Assembly (NCBI RefSeq): GCF_011058315.1
Contig: NZ_CP049298.1
Location: forward strand, 2,542,001 to 2,606,000
From: Chryseobacterium sp. POL2
GTDB taxonomy: Bacteria; Bacteroidota; Bacteroidia; Flavobacteriales; Weeksellaceae
Direction of reading: 5' to 3'
DNA: 64,000 bases
Of the stretch, positions 44,044 to 51,871 are shown in pieces (position 1 is the first letter of the stretch; each line of letters starts with the position of its first letter). The position numbers were made by a program, and so were the translations under genes. The notes beneath the pieces are model-generated. The model was given only the letters and a program-made list of their open reading frames with translations, did no database searches and had not been told where the DNA came from.

Positions 44044-44805
44044 ATGACAACAAATAATAATACAATCGCTTACCTGCTACAGCTTGCAGACACCAGCATG
44101 ATTTTGGGACAACGTCTGTCAGAGTGGTGTGGCAAAGGTCCCGTATTGGAGCAAGATATTGCTTTGTCCAATATCGCTTTGGATCTTTTGGGAGAAGCTT
44201 CTCATTATTACCAATATGCGGCAGAATTTCAGGGAGAAGGAAAGACCGAAGATGATTTGGCTTTTCTCCGCAACGAAAGAGAATTTAGAAATCTATTGTT
44301 AGTAGAACGGCCTAATGGCCATTTCGGTGATACTATTGCACGTCAGTTCTATTTTGATGTTTACCATGTTTTGTTGCTAAGTGAGTTGAAGAATTCATCA
44401 GATATTAATATAGCTTCTATCGCCGAAAAATCTCTTAAAGAAGCAACTTATCATGCCAAATGGAGTGGCGAGTGGATCATTCGTCTTGGAGATGGCACCG
44501 AAGAAAGTCATGCTAAAATTCAGAAGTCGGTTCAGGACTTTATCGATTATACAGACGAAATGTTTATTCCAACCTCTTGGGAGCTAGAATTGATAGAAGC
44601 TGGGCAAATACCAGATATTCGCTTATTGCAAGAGAAATGGATGACTCGCGTTAATGCGGTTTTAGATGAAGCGACTTTATCTGTTGATGTTTCAAAATCC
44701 CGCGTCTTAACAGGGGGCAAAAATGGTGAACATACCGAAGCTTTGGGATATATATTGGCCGAAATGCAATATATGCAACGCATGTATCCAGGGATGGAAT
44801 GGTAA
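44044..44805 (+). CDS. paaC: Phenylacetyl-CoA epoxidase structural subunit PaaC
   Basis: A 253-residue four-helix-bundle partner of PaaA in the epoxidase core. 'NIALDLLGEASHYYQYAAEFQGEGKTEDDLAFLRNEREFRN' (residues near 40-80, quoted in part as a helix landmark) and 'EATYHAKWSGEWIIRLGDGTEESH' are PaaC signatures. The sequence ends 'QYMQRMYPGMEW'. paaD follows 49 nt later. Confidence 0.95.
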   Translation: MTTNNNTIAYLLQLADTSMILGQRLSEWCGKGPVLEQDIALSNIALDLLGEASHYYQYAAEFQGEGKTEDDLAFLRNEREFRNLLLVERPNGHFGDTIARQFYFDVYHVLLLSELKNSSDINIASIAEKSLKEATYHAKWSGEWIIRLGDGTEESHAKIQKSVQDFIDYTDEMFIPTSWELELIEAGQIPDIRLLQEKWMTRVNAVLDEATLSVDVSKSRVLTGGKNGEHTEALGYILAEMQYMQRMYPGMEW

Positions 44806-44854
44806 ACTTATTGAACCCCATCGGAGTAGATTCGTAAACATAATTAAAGAAGAA

Positions 44855-45343
44855 ATGACAATCACAGAACAAGATATTTGGCAATATTTAGGAGAAGTAC
44901 AAGATCCTGAAGTGCCCGTTCTCAATATATTAGATTTGGGAATTGTTCGTGATGTTATTTGGGATGGTGCAGACGTCGAGGTTGTTGTAACGCCAACCTA
45001 TTCTGGTTGTCCAGCAACATCTATGATTAACATGTCTATTCGATTAAAGCTTGCTGAAAAGGGCTTTGAAAACATAAAAATCACCAACCGATTGAGTCCT
45101 GCGTGGACGACAGCTTGGATGACCGATGAAGCCAAAGAGAAGCTGAAAGCTTATGGTATTGCACCGCCTGTATATTCCAAAACCAATCAAGATGATTTGT
45201 TTGCAAAGCCCGATGAGGTCGCTTGCCCACATTGCGGATCGACGCATACATCTTTGATTAGTCAGTTTGGGTCAACAGCTTGCAAAGCTTTGTATCAATG
45301 CGAAGATTGTCGAGAACCTTTTGATTATTTTAAATGTCATTAA
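44855..45343 (+). CDS. paaD: PaaD, Fe-S assembly-like protein for the epoxidase
   Basis: A 162-residue protein starting at ATG 44855 (MTITEQDIWQYLGEVQDPEV); a longer reading from 44723 would overlap paaC and lacks family similarity. The N-terminal DUF59/MIP18 domain is 'DPEVPVLNILDLGIVRDV' with 'TYSGCPATSMI'. A C-terminal zinc-ribbon-like part has Cys pairs CPHC and CEDC, ending 'YFKCH'. PaaD is thought to help mature the PaaE Fe-S cluster. Confidence 0.94.
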   Translation: MTITEQDIWQYLGEVQDPEVPVLNILDLGIVRDVIWDGADVEVVVTPTYSGCPATSMINMSIRLKLAEKGFENIKITNRLSPAWTTAWMTDEAKEKLKAYGIAPPVYSKTNQDDLFAKPDEVACPHCGSTHTSLISQFGSTACKALYQCEDCREPFDYFKCH

Positions 45344-45386
45344 CTCAGTTTGACGATGTGTTGATAAATTAATTTGACAATGAAAA

Positions 45387-45458
45387 CTTTGCGCTCTTTG
45401 CGTTAAAAATTAAACAAATAAAAATCTAATATCTGATGTCTAACATCTAATATCTAAA
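45387..45458 (+). repeat. CTTTGCG pair and heptamer array between paaD and paaH
   Basis: CTTTGCG occurs at 45387-45393 and 45396-45402. Then five exactly in-register heptamers run from 45424 to 45458: ATCTAAT, ATCTGAT, GTCTAAC, ATCTAAT, ATCTAAA. The paaH ATG is 2 nt after the last unit. Confidence 0.7.
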
Positions 45459-45460
45459 GA

Positions 45461-46618
45461 ATGAAAATAGGAATTGTAGGAAGTGGTGCTATGGGAAGCG
45501 GAATTGCGCAAGTTATTGCAAGTGCAGGTAACCAGGTTTCTCTTTATGATAGCAATCCCCTTGCATTAGAAAAAGCAGGTGCCAATCTTGAAGCGACTTT
45601 CCAAAAGCTAGCCCAAAAAGGCAAAATGTCTTATGAAGAGGCTGGCATTTATTTTAATAATATCCGTTTGGTTAATGAGCTGAAAGATTTGGCGAATTCC
45701 GAACTTATTATTGAAGCCATTATCGAAGATCTTGAGATTAAAAAAGAGTTGTTTCAAAAATTAGAAGCTTTGGTAAGTCAGGATTGTATCTTGGCGAGTA
45801 ATACCTCTTCTTTATCCATGGCTTCTATAGCGGCATCTTGCCAGAATCCTCGTCGTGTGATTGGGATTCATTTTTTTAATCCAGCACCTTTGATGGCTTT
45901 GGTCGAAATTATCCCGGCTGTGCAAACGGACTCTGATTTGGTTTTAAAAACGAAAGAATTAGTCGAAACTTGGAAAAAACTGCCTGCAATAGCGAAAGAC
46001 ACGCCTGGTTTTATTGTCAACCGTGTAGCCAGACCTTTCTACGGCGAAGCAATCCGAATCTTGGAAGAAGGCGTTGCGGATTGTGCGACGATCGATTTTG
46101 CAATGACCAGTCTTGGAGGATTCAGGATGGGACCTTTTCAGTTGATGGATTTTATTGGGCACGATGTTAATTATCGTGTAACCGAAAGTGTTTTCAAAGA
46201 ATTTTTCTATGATCCAAAATTCAAACCTTCATTTACTCAAAAACGTTTGTTTGAAGCTGGTTTTTATGGAAGAAAATCGGGACGTGGCTTTTATGACTAT
46301 TCGGAAAATGCCATTCAGCCACAGCCTACTACAGATTCTGCTTTATTGGAAAGTATCTTTAAAAGAATTCTTGTGATGTTGATGAACGAAGCGGCCGATG
46401 CTTATTATCTGAATATTGCTTCGGTAAAAGATATCGATATAGCGATGACCAAAGGTGTTAATTATCCCAAAGGTCTTTTGGCTTGGGCAGACGAATTTGG
46501 TTTAGAAAACTTAGAAAAAGAATTGGATGCTTTGTATAATTTATACCACGAAGACCGTTACCGATGCAGTCCAGTTATCCGTCGTTTGGTAAAAGAAAAC
46601 AAAAATTTTTATAATTAA
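45461..46618 (+). CDS. paaH: 3-hydroxyacyl-CoA dehydrogenase PaaH
   Basis: A 385-residue NAD-dependent dehydrogenase that would oxidise 3-hydroxyadipyl-CoA to 3-oxoadipyl-CoA. The Rossmann motif is 'GIVGSGAMGSGIAQVIA' (about 3-19), the catalytic His lies in 'GIHFFNPAPLMALVEI', and the helical dimerisation domain follows ('DTPGFIVNRVARPFYGEA'). It is shorter than the two-domain E. coli PaaH (475), as in many other bacteria. Confidence 0.92.
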   Translation: MKIGIVGSGAMGSGIAQVIASAGNQVSLYDSNPLALEKAGANLEATFQKLAQKGKMSYEEAGIYFNNIRLVNELKDLANSELIIEAIIEDLEIKKELFQKLEALVSQDCILASNTSSLSMASIAASCQNPRRVIGIHFFNPAPLMALVEIIPAVQTDSDLVLKTKELVETWKKLPAIAKDTPGFIVNRVARPFYGEAIRILEEGVADCATIDFAMTSLGGFRMGPFQLMDFIGHDVNYRVTESVFKEFFYDPKFKPSFTQKRLFEAGFYGRKSGRGFYDYSENAIQPQPTTDSALLESIFKRILVMLMNEAADAYYLNIASVKDIDIAMTKGVNYPKGLLAWADEFGLENLEKELDALYNLYHEDRYRCSPVIRRLVKENKNFYN

Positions 46619-46645
46619 TTTTAATGATTTAGATTCAAATATTAA

Positions 46646-46673
46646 ATCTAAAATCTGATGTCTAATATCTAAA
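46646..46673 (+). repeat. Heptamer array between paaH and paaJ
   Basis: Four in-register heptamers: ATCTAAA, ATCTGAT, GTCTAAT and ATCTAAA, ending 3 nt before the paaJ ATG. The order repeats that of the paaD-paaH array, with one change in the first unit and one in the third. Confidence 0.7.
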
Positions 46674-46676
46674 AAA

Positions 46677-47882
46677 ATGAATCAAGTATATCTAATTGAT
46701 GGTGTGCGTACGCCAATCGGAAAACTAAAAGGAAGCTTAGCCTCAATGCGTCCCGACGATATGGCTGCTTTTGTTATAAAAAAATTGTTGGAACGTAATC
46801 CAAATATCGACCAAAAGAGGATTTATGATGTTGTTTTAGGTTGCGCCAATCAAGCTGGCGAAGATAACAGAAACGTCGCAAGAATGGCGGGTTTGCTTTC
46901 TGGCTTGGATTATCATGTTCCTGGCGAGACGGTGAACCGACTTTGTGCTTCTGGATTGTCTGCAGCGATTAATGCTTCGAGAGCTATTCAGGTTGGTGAT
47001 GCCGATTTGATGATTTCTGGCGGCGTGGAAAATATGACGCGTGGGCCTTTGGTCATTTCAAAATCCGAAAACCCTTTTGGTGGCGATGCTAAAATTTATG
47101 ACACAACTTTCGGGTGGCGATTTGTCAACCCCAAAATGAAAGAAATGTATGGTGTAGATGCCATGGGCGAAACAGCAGAAAACCTGGCAGCACGTGATAA
47201 TATTTCGCGTGAAGATCAAGATCTATTTGCCTTTAATTCTCAAATGAAAACCAAGGCAGCACAAGAAAATGGGAGATTGGCGCAAGAGATTGTTACGGTT
47301 AATATTCCACAAAGAAAAGCGGATGATTTGATTTTTGATAAAGACGAATTTGCTAAAAACGATACCACTTTAGAAGGTCTTGCTCAATTGAGAACAGCTT
47401 TCAAAAAAGATGGAACGGTTACGGCAGGTAATGCTTCTGGACTTAATGACGGTGCAGCAGTTAATCTTTTGGCTTCAGAACAAGCGATTAAAGAATTTGG
47501 TTTGATGCCCAAAGCCAGAATTGTGTCAAGTGCTGTGGTTGGTGTAGAACCAAGAATCATGGGGATTGGCCCTGTGAAAGCCGCAGAATTAGCATTGAAA
47601 AAAGCTGGTCTTAGTTTTAATGATATTGATATTATTGAACTGAATGAAGCTTTTGCCGCACAAGGTTTAGCATGCATCAGAGCTTGGGGGCTTGCCGATG
47701 ATGATCCGCGCATCAACCCCAATGGCGGTGCGATTGCATTAGGACATCCACTAGGGATGAGTGGCGCAAGAATCCTAAACTCCGCTATGTATGAACTTCA
47801 TAACCAAAATAAAAAATATGCTTTGGCAACGATGTGTGTAGGTCTTGGACAAGGTTTCGCCGTAATTATTGAAAAAGTTTAA
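46677..47882 (+). CDS. paaJ: 3-oxoadipyl-CoA thiolase (PaaJ/PcaF type)
   Basis: A 401-residue thiolase. The acyl-enzyme Cys lies in 'VNRLCASGLSAAI' (about residue 88-92), the His in 'GGAIALGHPLGMSGAR', and the C-terminal Cys in 'ATMCVGLGQG'. The length and 'NEAFAAQGLACIRAWGL' fit the PaaJ/PcaF group, which cleaves 3-oxoadipyl-CoA to acetyl-CoA and succinyl-CoA. Its position between paaH and paaZ supports the specific assignment. Confidence 0.93.
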   Translation: MNQVYLIDGVRTPIGKLKGSLASMRPDDMAAFVIKKLLERNPNIDQKRIYDVVLGCANQAGEDNRNVARMAGLLSGLDYHVPGETVNRLCASGLSAAINASRAIQVGDADLMISGGVENMTRGPLVISKSENPFGGDAKIYDTTFGWRFVNPKMKEMYGVDAMGETAENLAARDNISREDQDLFAFNSQMKTKAAQENGRLAQEIVTVNIPQRKADDLIFDKDEFAKNDTTLEGLAQLRTAFKKDGTVTAGNASGLNDGAAVNLLASEQAIKEFGLMPKARIVSSAVVGVEPRIMGIGPVKAAELALKKAGLSFNDIDIIELNEAFAAQGLACIRAWGLADDDPRINPNGGAIALGHPLGMSGARILNSAMYELHNQNKKYALATMCVGLGQGFAVIIEKV

Positions 47883-47920
47883 ATCAGACGAATAGAAAAG
47901 AGACATCAGTACAGTTTATC

Positions 47921-47950
47921 ATCTATCGGTCTATTATCTAATTGTCTAAA
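47921..47950 (+). repeat. Degenerate heptamer array between paaJ and paaZ
   Basis: ATCTATC (47921), GTCTATT (47929), ATCTAAT (47936) and GTCTAAA (47944), with single extra bases between units 1-2 and 3-4. The phasing is looser than in the two preceding arrays. The array ends 14 nt before the paaZ ATG. Confidence 0.5.
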
Positions 47951-47964
47951 AAAATCTATATAAA

Positions 47965-50013
47965 ATGATGCAACTAAAAAATTATGCTTTAGGGCAATGG
48001 ACCAAAGGGTCTTCCGAAGGGCAGATGTTATATAACGCCATTACAGGAGATGAGATTGCAACCGCTTCATCGGCAGGATTGGATTTCGGGGCGATGATGG
48101 ATTATGCACGTACAGTTGGTGGTCCAAAACTTCGCAAAATGACATTCCAAGAAAGAGGTTTGATGCTAAAAAAACTAGCCTTATATCTTATGGAGCGCAA
48201 GGAAGAGTTTTATAGCATTTCTTGGGCAACAGGAGCAACGCGTGCAGATTCTTGGGTGGACATCGAAGGCGGTATTGGTAACCTTTTTGCTAATGCCTCT
48301 TTGCGCCGTCAGTTTGGCGATCAGCCTTTTTATGTAGAAGGAGAAACGCATAAGTTATCCAAGAACGGAACGTTTATCGGGACACATATTATGACCCCGA
48401 AGCGCGGTGTTGCCATTCATATCAATGCATTCAATTTTCCAGTGTGGGGCATGTTAGAAAAAATTGCGGTTAACTTTTTAGCAGGCGTTCCAGCGATTGT
48501 TAAACCCGCAACCATCACTTCCTTTTTAACGGAAGCCGTTGTGCGCGCGATTATCGAATCTAATATTTTACCTGAAGGTGCGCTGCAATTAATTACAGGT
48601 TCGGCTAACGGAATTTTAGAATGTGTTGAGTCCGAAGATGTGGTAACGTTTACAGGTTCTGCTTCGACAGGTCAAATGTTAAAAGCGCATCCAAGAATTA
48701 CTTCGGAAGGTGTTCCTTTCAACTTGGAAGCCGATTCTCTTAATGCTTGTGTTCTTGGCGAAGATGTGAAGCCTGGTTCTGTAGAATTTGATATTTTCAT
48801 TAAAGAAGTAACGCGCGAAATGACCACCAAAGCGGGTCAAAAATGTACAGCGGTGCGTCGTGCTATTGTTCCAGCTAATTTGGTAGAAGACGTTCAGATT
48901 GCTTTAGGACAACGTTTAGCAACGACAACAATCGGTGATCCCAATGTTGAAGGTGTCCGTATGGGCGCGTTAGCTGGTGCTGCGCAAGTTAAAGAAGTTC
49001 GTGAGAAAGTTGAAGAACTTGCCAAATCTCAAGAGATTGTTTTCGGAAACTTAGATAATTTCGAAGTGAAAGGAGCGGATAAAAACAAAGGCGCATTTAT
49101 TTCACCTATTTTATTTTTAAACAAGGATCCGTTCAACAAAACGGATGTTCACAATATCGAAGCATTTGGCCCAGTTTCTACCATTATTCCTTACAACGGA
49201 ATGGCTGAAGCGGTTGAATTAGTTCGTATGGGTAAAGGCTCATTGGTGTGTTCAATAGTTACTTCGGATAACGATATCGCAACAGAATTTGTACTGAATG
49301 CAGGATCACTTCATGGACGTATTGTTGTTTTGGATGCCGAGTGTATCAAAGAATCTACAGGTCACGGTTCGCCATTGCCTTTATTGGTTCATGGTGGTCC
49401 AGGTCGCGCAGGTGGCGGCGAAGAGATGGGCGGCAAGCGTGGTGTGATGCATTATATGCAACGTACAGCGGTGCAAGGCTCTCCTAACACATTGACGGCC
49501 GTTACGCAACAATACCAATACGGCGCGGATTATATCGAAGATGACAAACATCCTTTCGCTAAATATTTCGAAGAAATAAAAGTCGGTGATACTCTAATTA
49601 CCGCAAAACATACACTTCAACAATCGGACATCAATGCTTTTGCGGCCTTGTCTGGGGATAATTTTTACGCGCATGTGGATGCGACATCTTTGGAAGGTAC
49701 CATCTTCGAGCGCAATGTGGCACATGGCTATTATCTGTTGTCAAAAGCGGCGGGCTTATTTGTTCAAGCCAAGAAAGGTCCCGTATTATTAAACTACGGA
49801 TTGGACGAATGTCGTTTTGTGAAGCCCGTTTATCCAGGTTCTACAATTGGCGTTCGTTTCACTTGTAAAGAAAAAATAACACAAGAGAAAAAGGACGACA
49901 ACGACGTGGCGAAAGGCATTGTGCGTTGGTTGGTCGATATCTATGACGAAACTGGCGAAACCGTTGCTATCGCTACAATTTTAACCATGGTAAAAATGTT
50001 ACATCAAGACTAA
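47965..50013 (+). CDS. paaZ: PaaZ, oxepin-CoA hydrolase / semialdehyde dehydrogenase
   Basis: A 682-residue bifunctional enzyme, of normal length, that opens the oxepin ring and oxidises the resulting aldehyde. The N-terminal aldehyde dehydrogenase (about 1-515) has 'TFTGSASTGQML', the Glu region 'NLEADSLNA' and the catalytic Cys in 'AGQKCTAVRRAI'. The C-terminal MaoC-like hydratase (about 530-682) has 'DINAFAALSGDNFYAHVD' with the Asp/His pair. Start ATG 47965 or 47968. Confidence 0.96.
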   Translation: MMQLKNYALGQWTKGSSEGQMLYNAITGDEIATASSAGLDFGAMMDYARTVGGPKLRKMTFQERGLMLKKLALYLMERKEEFYSISWATGATRADSWVDIEGGIGNLFANASLRRQFGDQPFYVEGETHKLSKNGTFIGTHIMTPKRGVAIHINAFNFPVWGMLEKIAVNFLAGVPAIVKPATITSFLTEAVVRAIIESNILPEGALQLITGSANGILECVESEDVVTFTGSASTGQMLKAHPRITSEGVPFNLEADSLNACVLGEDVKPGSVEFDIFIKEVTREMTTKAGQKCTAVRRAIVPANLVEDVQIALGQRLATTTIGDPNVEGVRMGALAGAAQVKEVREKVEELAKSQEIVFGNLDNFEVKGADKNKGAFISPILFLNKDPFNKTDVHNIEAFGPVSTIIPYNGMAEAVELVRMGKGSLVCSIVTSDNDIATEFVLNAGSLHGRIVVLDAECIKESTGHGSPLPLLVHGGPGRAGGGEEMGGKRGVMHYMQRTAVQGSPNTLTAVTQQYQYGADYIEDDKHPFAKYFEEIKVGDTLITAKHTLQQSDINAFAALSGDNFYAHVDATSLEGTIFERNVAHGYYLLSKAAGLFVQAKKGPVLLNYGLDECRFVKPVYPGSTIGVRFTCKEKITQEKKDDNDVAKGIVRWLVDIYDETGETVAIATILTMVKMLHQD

Positions 50014-50020
50014 TTTTTTG

Positions 50021-50099
50021 GGCAGCTATTTCCGTCCTCCGTTCCCGCTTTTTTGTTCCGCTTTGCTACACAAAAAGAGCTCCACTCAGGCCGGGCTGC
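50021..50099 (+). repeat. Dispersed hairpin repeat, copy B (between paaZ and the hydratase)
   Basis: It begins GGCAGCTATTTCCGTCCTCC and ends with CTCAGGCCGGGCTGC. Arms CTTTTTTG (50048-50055) and CAAAAAG (50071-50077) enclose a short loop. The same ends occur in copy A, about 7.5 kb away in the same orientation. It fills most of the 122-nt gap. Confidence 0.8.
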
Positions 50100-50135
50100 A
50101 AAAGTTGTCAGTCAATTAAAAATTCAAAATAAATT

Positions 50136-50894
50136 ATGGAAGCATACGTAAAATCAAATATAGAAAACGGCATAGGGACAATCGAGTTTTTCCATCCACA
50201 AAGCAACTCAATGCCAGGAAGCCAACTTAGAAGTTTGGCTGAGGAAATTGACAATTTAGGAAAAGATAAAGAGGTCAACGTCATTGTTTTAAAAAGCTTT
50301 GGTGAAAAGGCTTTCTGCGCAGGTGCATCTTTTGATGAGTTAATCTCAATCAAAGATTTCGAAACAGGGAAAGCATTTTTCTCAGGATTCTCCAATGTTA
50401 TCAATGCGATGCGAAAATCACCAAAGCTGATTATCGCAAGGATTCATGGTAAAGCCGTAGGTGGTGGCGTTGGTATTGCCTGCGCTGCGGACTATACCTT
50501 TGCTACAGAAAATGCCGCGGTTAAGCTCAGCGAATTAGCAGTCGGGATTGGCCCTTTCGTCATCGGTCCTGTTGTAGAAAAGAAAATCGGAACGGCCGCT
50601 TTCGCACAATTGGCAATCAATGCCACTGAGTTTTATTCGGCGGAGTGGGCGCGCGAGAAAAATATGTTCCAAGACGTGTACGAAACAACGGAAGAAATGG
50701 ATGCCGAAATTGAAATTCTAGCAAACAAATTAGCGAAGTCTAATCCCCAAGCCATGTTCCAACTAAAAGAAATCTTCTGGAAAGGCACAGAACATTGGGA
50801 TCAGCTCTTGACGGAACGTGCTGCTGTTAGCGGACAACTGGTATTGTCAGCGTTTACGGTGAATGCGATTAATCAGTTTAAAAGTAAGAGTTAG
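50136..50894 (+). CDS. Enoyl-CoA hydratase/isomerase (PaaF/PaaG-like)
   Basis: A 252-residue crotonase-fold enzyme. The oxyanion-hole motifs are 'KAFCAGASFDELISI' (about 60-74) and 'HGKAVGGGVGIACAADYTFAT' (about 105-124, quoted in part). The cluster needs two crotonases: PaaG for the epoxide-to-oxepin step and PaaF for hydration. Only this one is present, and I cannot tell which role it has. Its stop codon marks the start of a 20-unit heptamer array. Confidence 0.85.
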   Translation: MEAYVKSNIENGIGTIEFFHPQSNSMPGSQLRSLAEEIDNLGKDKEVNVIVLKSFGEKAFCAGASFDELISIKDFETGKAFFSGFSNVINAMRKSPKLIIARIHGKAVGGGVGIACAADYTFATENAAVKLSELAVGIGPFVIGPVVEKKIGTAAFAQLAINATEFYSAEWAREKNMFQDVYETTEEMDAEIEILANKLAKSNPQAMFQLKEIFWKGTEHWDQLLTERAAVSGQLVLSAFTVNAINQFKSKS

Positions 50895-51033
50895 GGATTG
50901 GAGACTAGGGACTGGGGACTAGAGATTGGAGACGGGAGATTGGGGACTGGAGACTAGGGATTGGAGACGGGAGATTGGAGATTGGAGACTAGGGACTGGA
51001 GACTAGAGATTGGAGATTGGAGATTGGAGATTG
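50894..51033. repeat. Twenty-unit in-register heptanucleotide array
   Basis: The array begins on the G of the TAG stop of the hydratase gene and has 20 consecutive 7-mers of consensus GRGAYTR (variants GAGATTG, GAGACTA, GGGACTG, GGGATTG, GAGACGG) without a single insertion or deletion. Its reverse complement gives RTCTCYA-type units sharing the RTCT core with the arrays inside the paa operon. From 51034 to 51226 I see no gene and no clear promoter. Confidence 0.9.
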
Positions 51034-51226
51034 GGGCGTGTGTTTGTGGACACTGCTGGATATCCGAGTCTATAAAAAAATATGTTAAAAATTCTTGGGT
51101 GAGATATTGCGGAATCATGCGTATGGGAGGTGCTTGAGGTGGCATGGGAAATGAGGGATATGAAAAATTATTAGTTTATATTCGCGAAAAAATTCTTACT
51201 TTCGTCAAATAATTAAGAAATAAACT

Positions 51227-51847
51227 ATGAAAAGAGTTGTAGGAATACTTTTTTTGTTTTGTATAGGAATGTTGTCAGCCCAAAGTTATAAAATGGGGGT
51301 CACAGGGAATGTTCATAGAAGTAGTATTGTAAACATTCATGATGTTTCTAAGCCTTCCTGGGGCGGCGGCGTTGGCGTTTTTGCTCAATTTGCTTTGGTG
51401 GAGAATGATGTTTTTGACTCTGCCTGGCTTTATTTAATGCCTCAGTTGGAGTTTAGTATGCAAGGAGAAAATGCAGAACCTGAGCAGGGTAAGCAGCAAT
51501 TTCCTAATCATTATATCGGCTTGCCTATTTATATCAAATACTTTTTTCATAAAGGTAATATGAAGCGTGACGTGTTTCTTATAGCGGGTCCACGTTTGGA
51601 GTATCTTGTGTCGCATGATCGCAAAGGCCCAGAAGTTTATCCTATGTTTGTTGATCAAGAAAAGAAGATTAATAGTTTTGGATTTGGATTGTCAGTAGGA
51701 GCAGGTTTGAAACTTTCCGACAATATGGAAGCTTTTATCCGTTTTGACAGAGGCTTCAGCAAAATTTATCCAGACTATACCCATAAGTCTAATACTTATA
51801 ATCGATTATTAGGTATCGGCGTTAATTATTATATTAAAACTGAATAA
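51227..51847 (+). CDS. Outer-membrane beta-barrel protein (PorT-like family)
   Basis: A 206-residue exported protein with signal peptide 'KRVVGILFLFCIGMLSAQ'. Strand-rich segments ('YKMGVTGNVHRSS', 'NHYIGLPIYIKYFF', 'FLIAGPRLEYLVSHD', 'FGFGLSVGAGLKLSDNMEAFIRFDRG') fit the OMP_b-brl_2/PorT-like barrels of Bacteroidota. It is 24 nt upstream of the second wza-like gene and is probably part of that locus. A direct role in polysaccharide export is only inferred from position. Confidence 0.75.
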   Translation: MKRVVGILFLFCIGMLSAQSYKMGVTGNVHRSSIVNIHDVSKPSWGGGVGVFAQFALVENDVFDSAWLYLMPQLEFSMQGENAEPEQGKQQFPNHYIGLPIYIKYFFHKGNMKRDVFLIAGPRLEYLVSHDRKGPEVYPMFVDQEKKINSFGFGLSVGAGLKLSDNMEAFIRFDRGFSKIYPDYTHKSNTYNRLLGIGVNYYIKTE

Positions 51848-51871
51848 TCAGCTTTTAATCAGAAATTTGGA

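Noticed and set aside
44723-44854. N-terminal extension of PaaD back into paaC
   Set aside because: It overlaps the end of paaC in another frame and has no PaaD similarity; the family start fits ATG 44855.
45344-45460. Possible small RNA gene between paaD and paaH
   Set aside because: The gap is explained by the CTTTGCG pair and the heptamer array; no promoter box or terminator was found.
50894-51033. CRISPR array
   Set aside because: The units are 7 nt long and contiguous, without spacers, and no cas gene is present in the window.
50954-51145. Minus-strand open frame of 63 codons across the heptamer array
   Set aside because: Its repeated SNLQSPI-like sequence is only the translation of a 21-nt period (three 7-mers). 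There is no start context and no homology.
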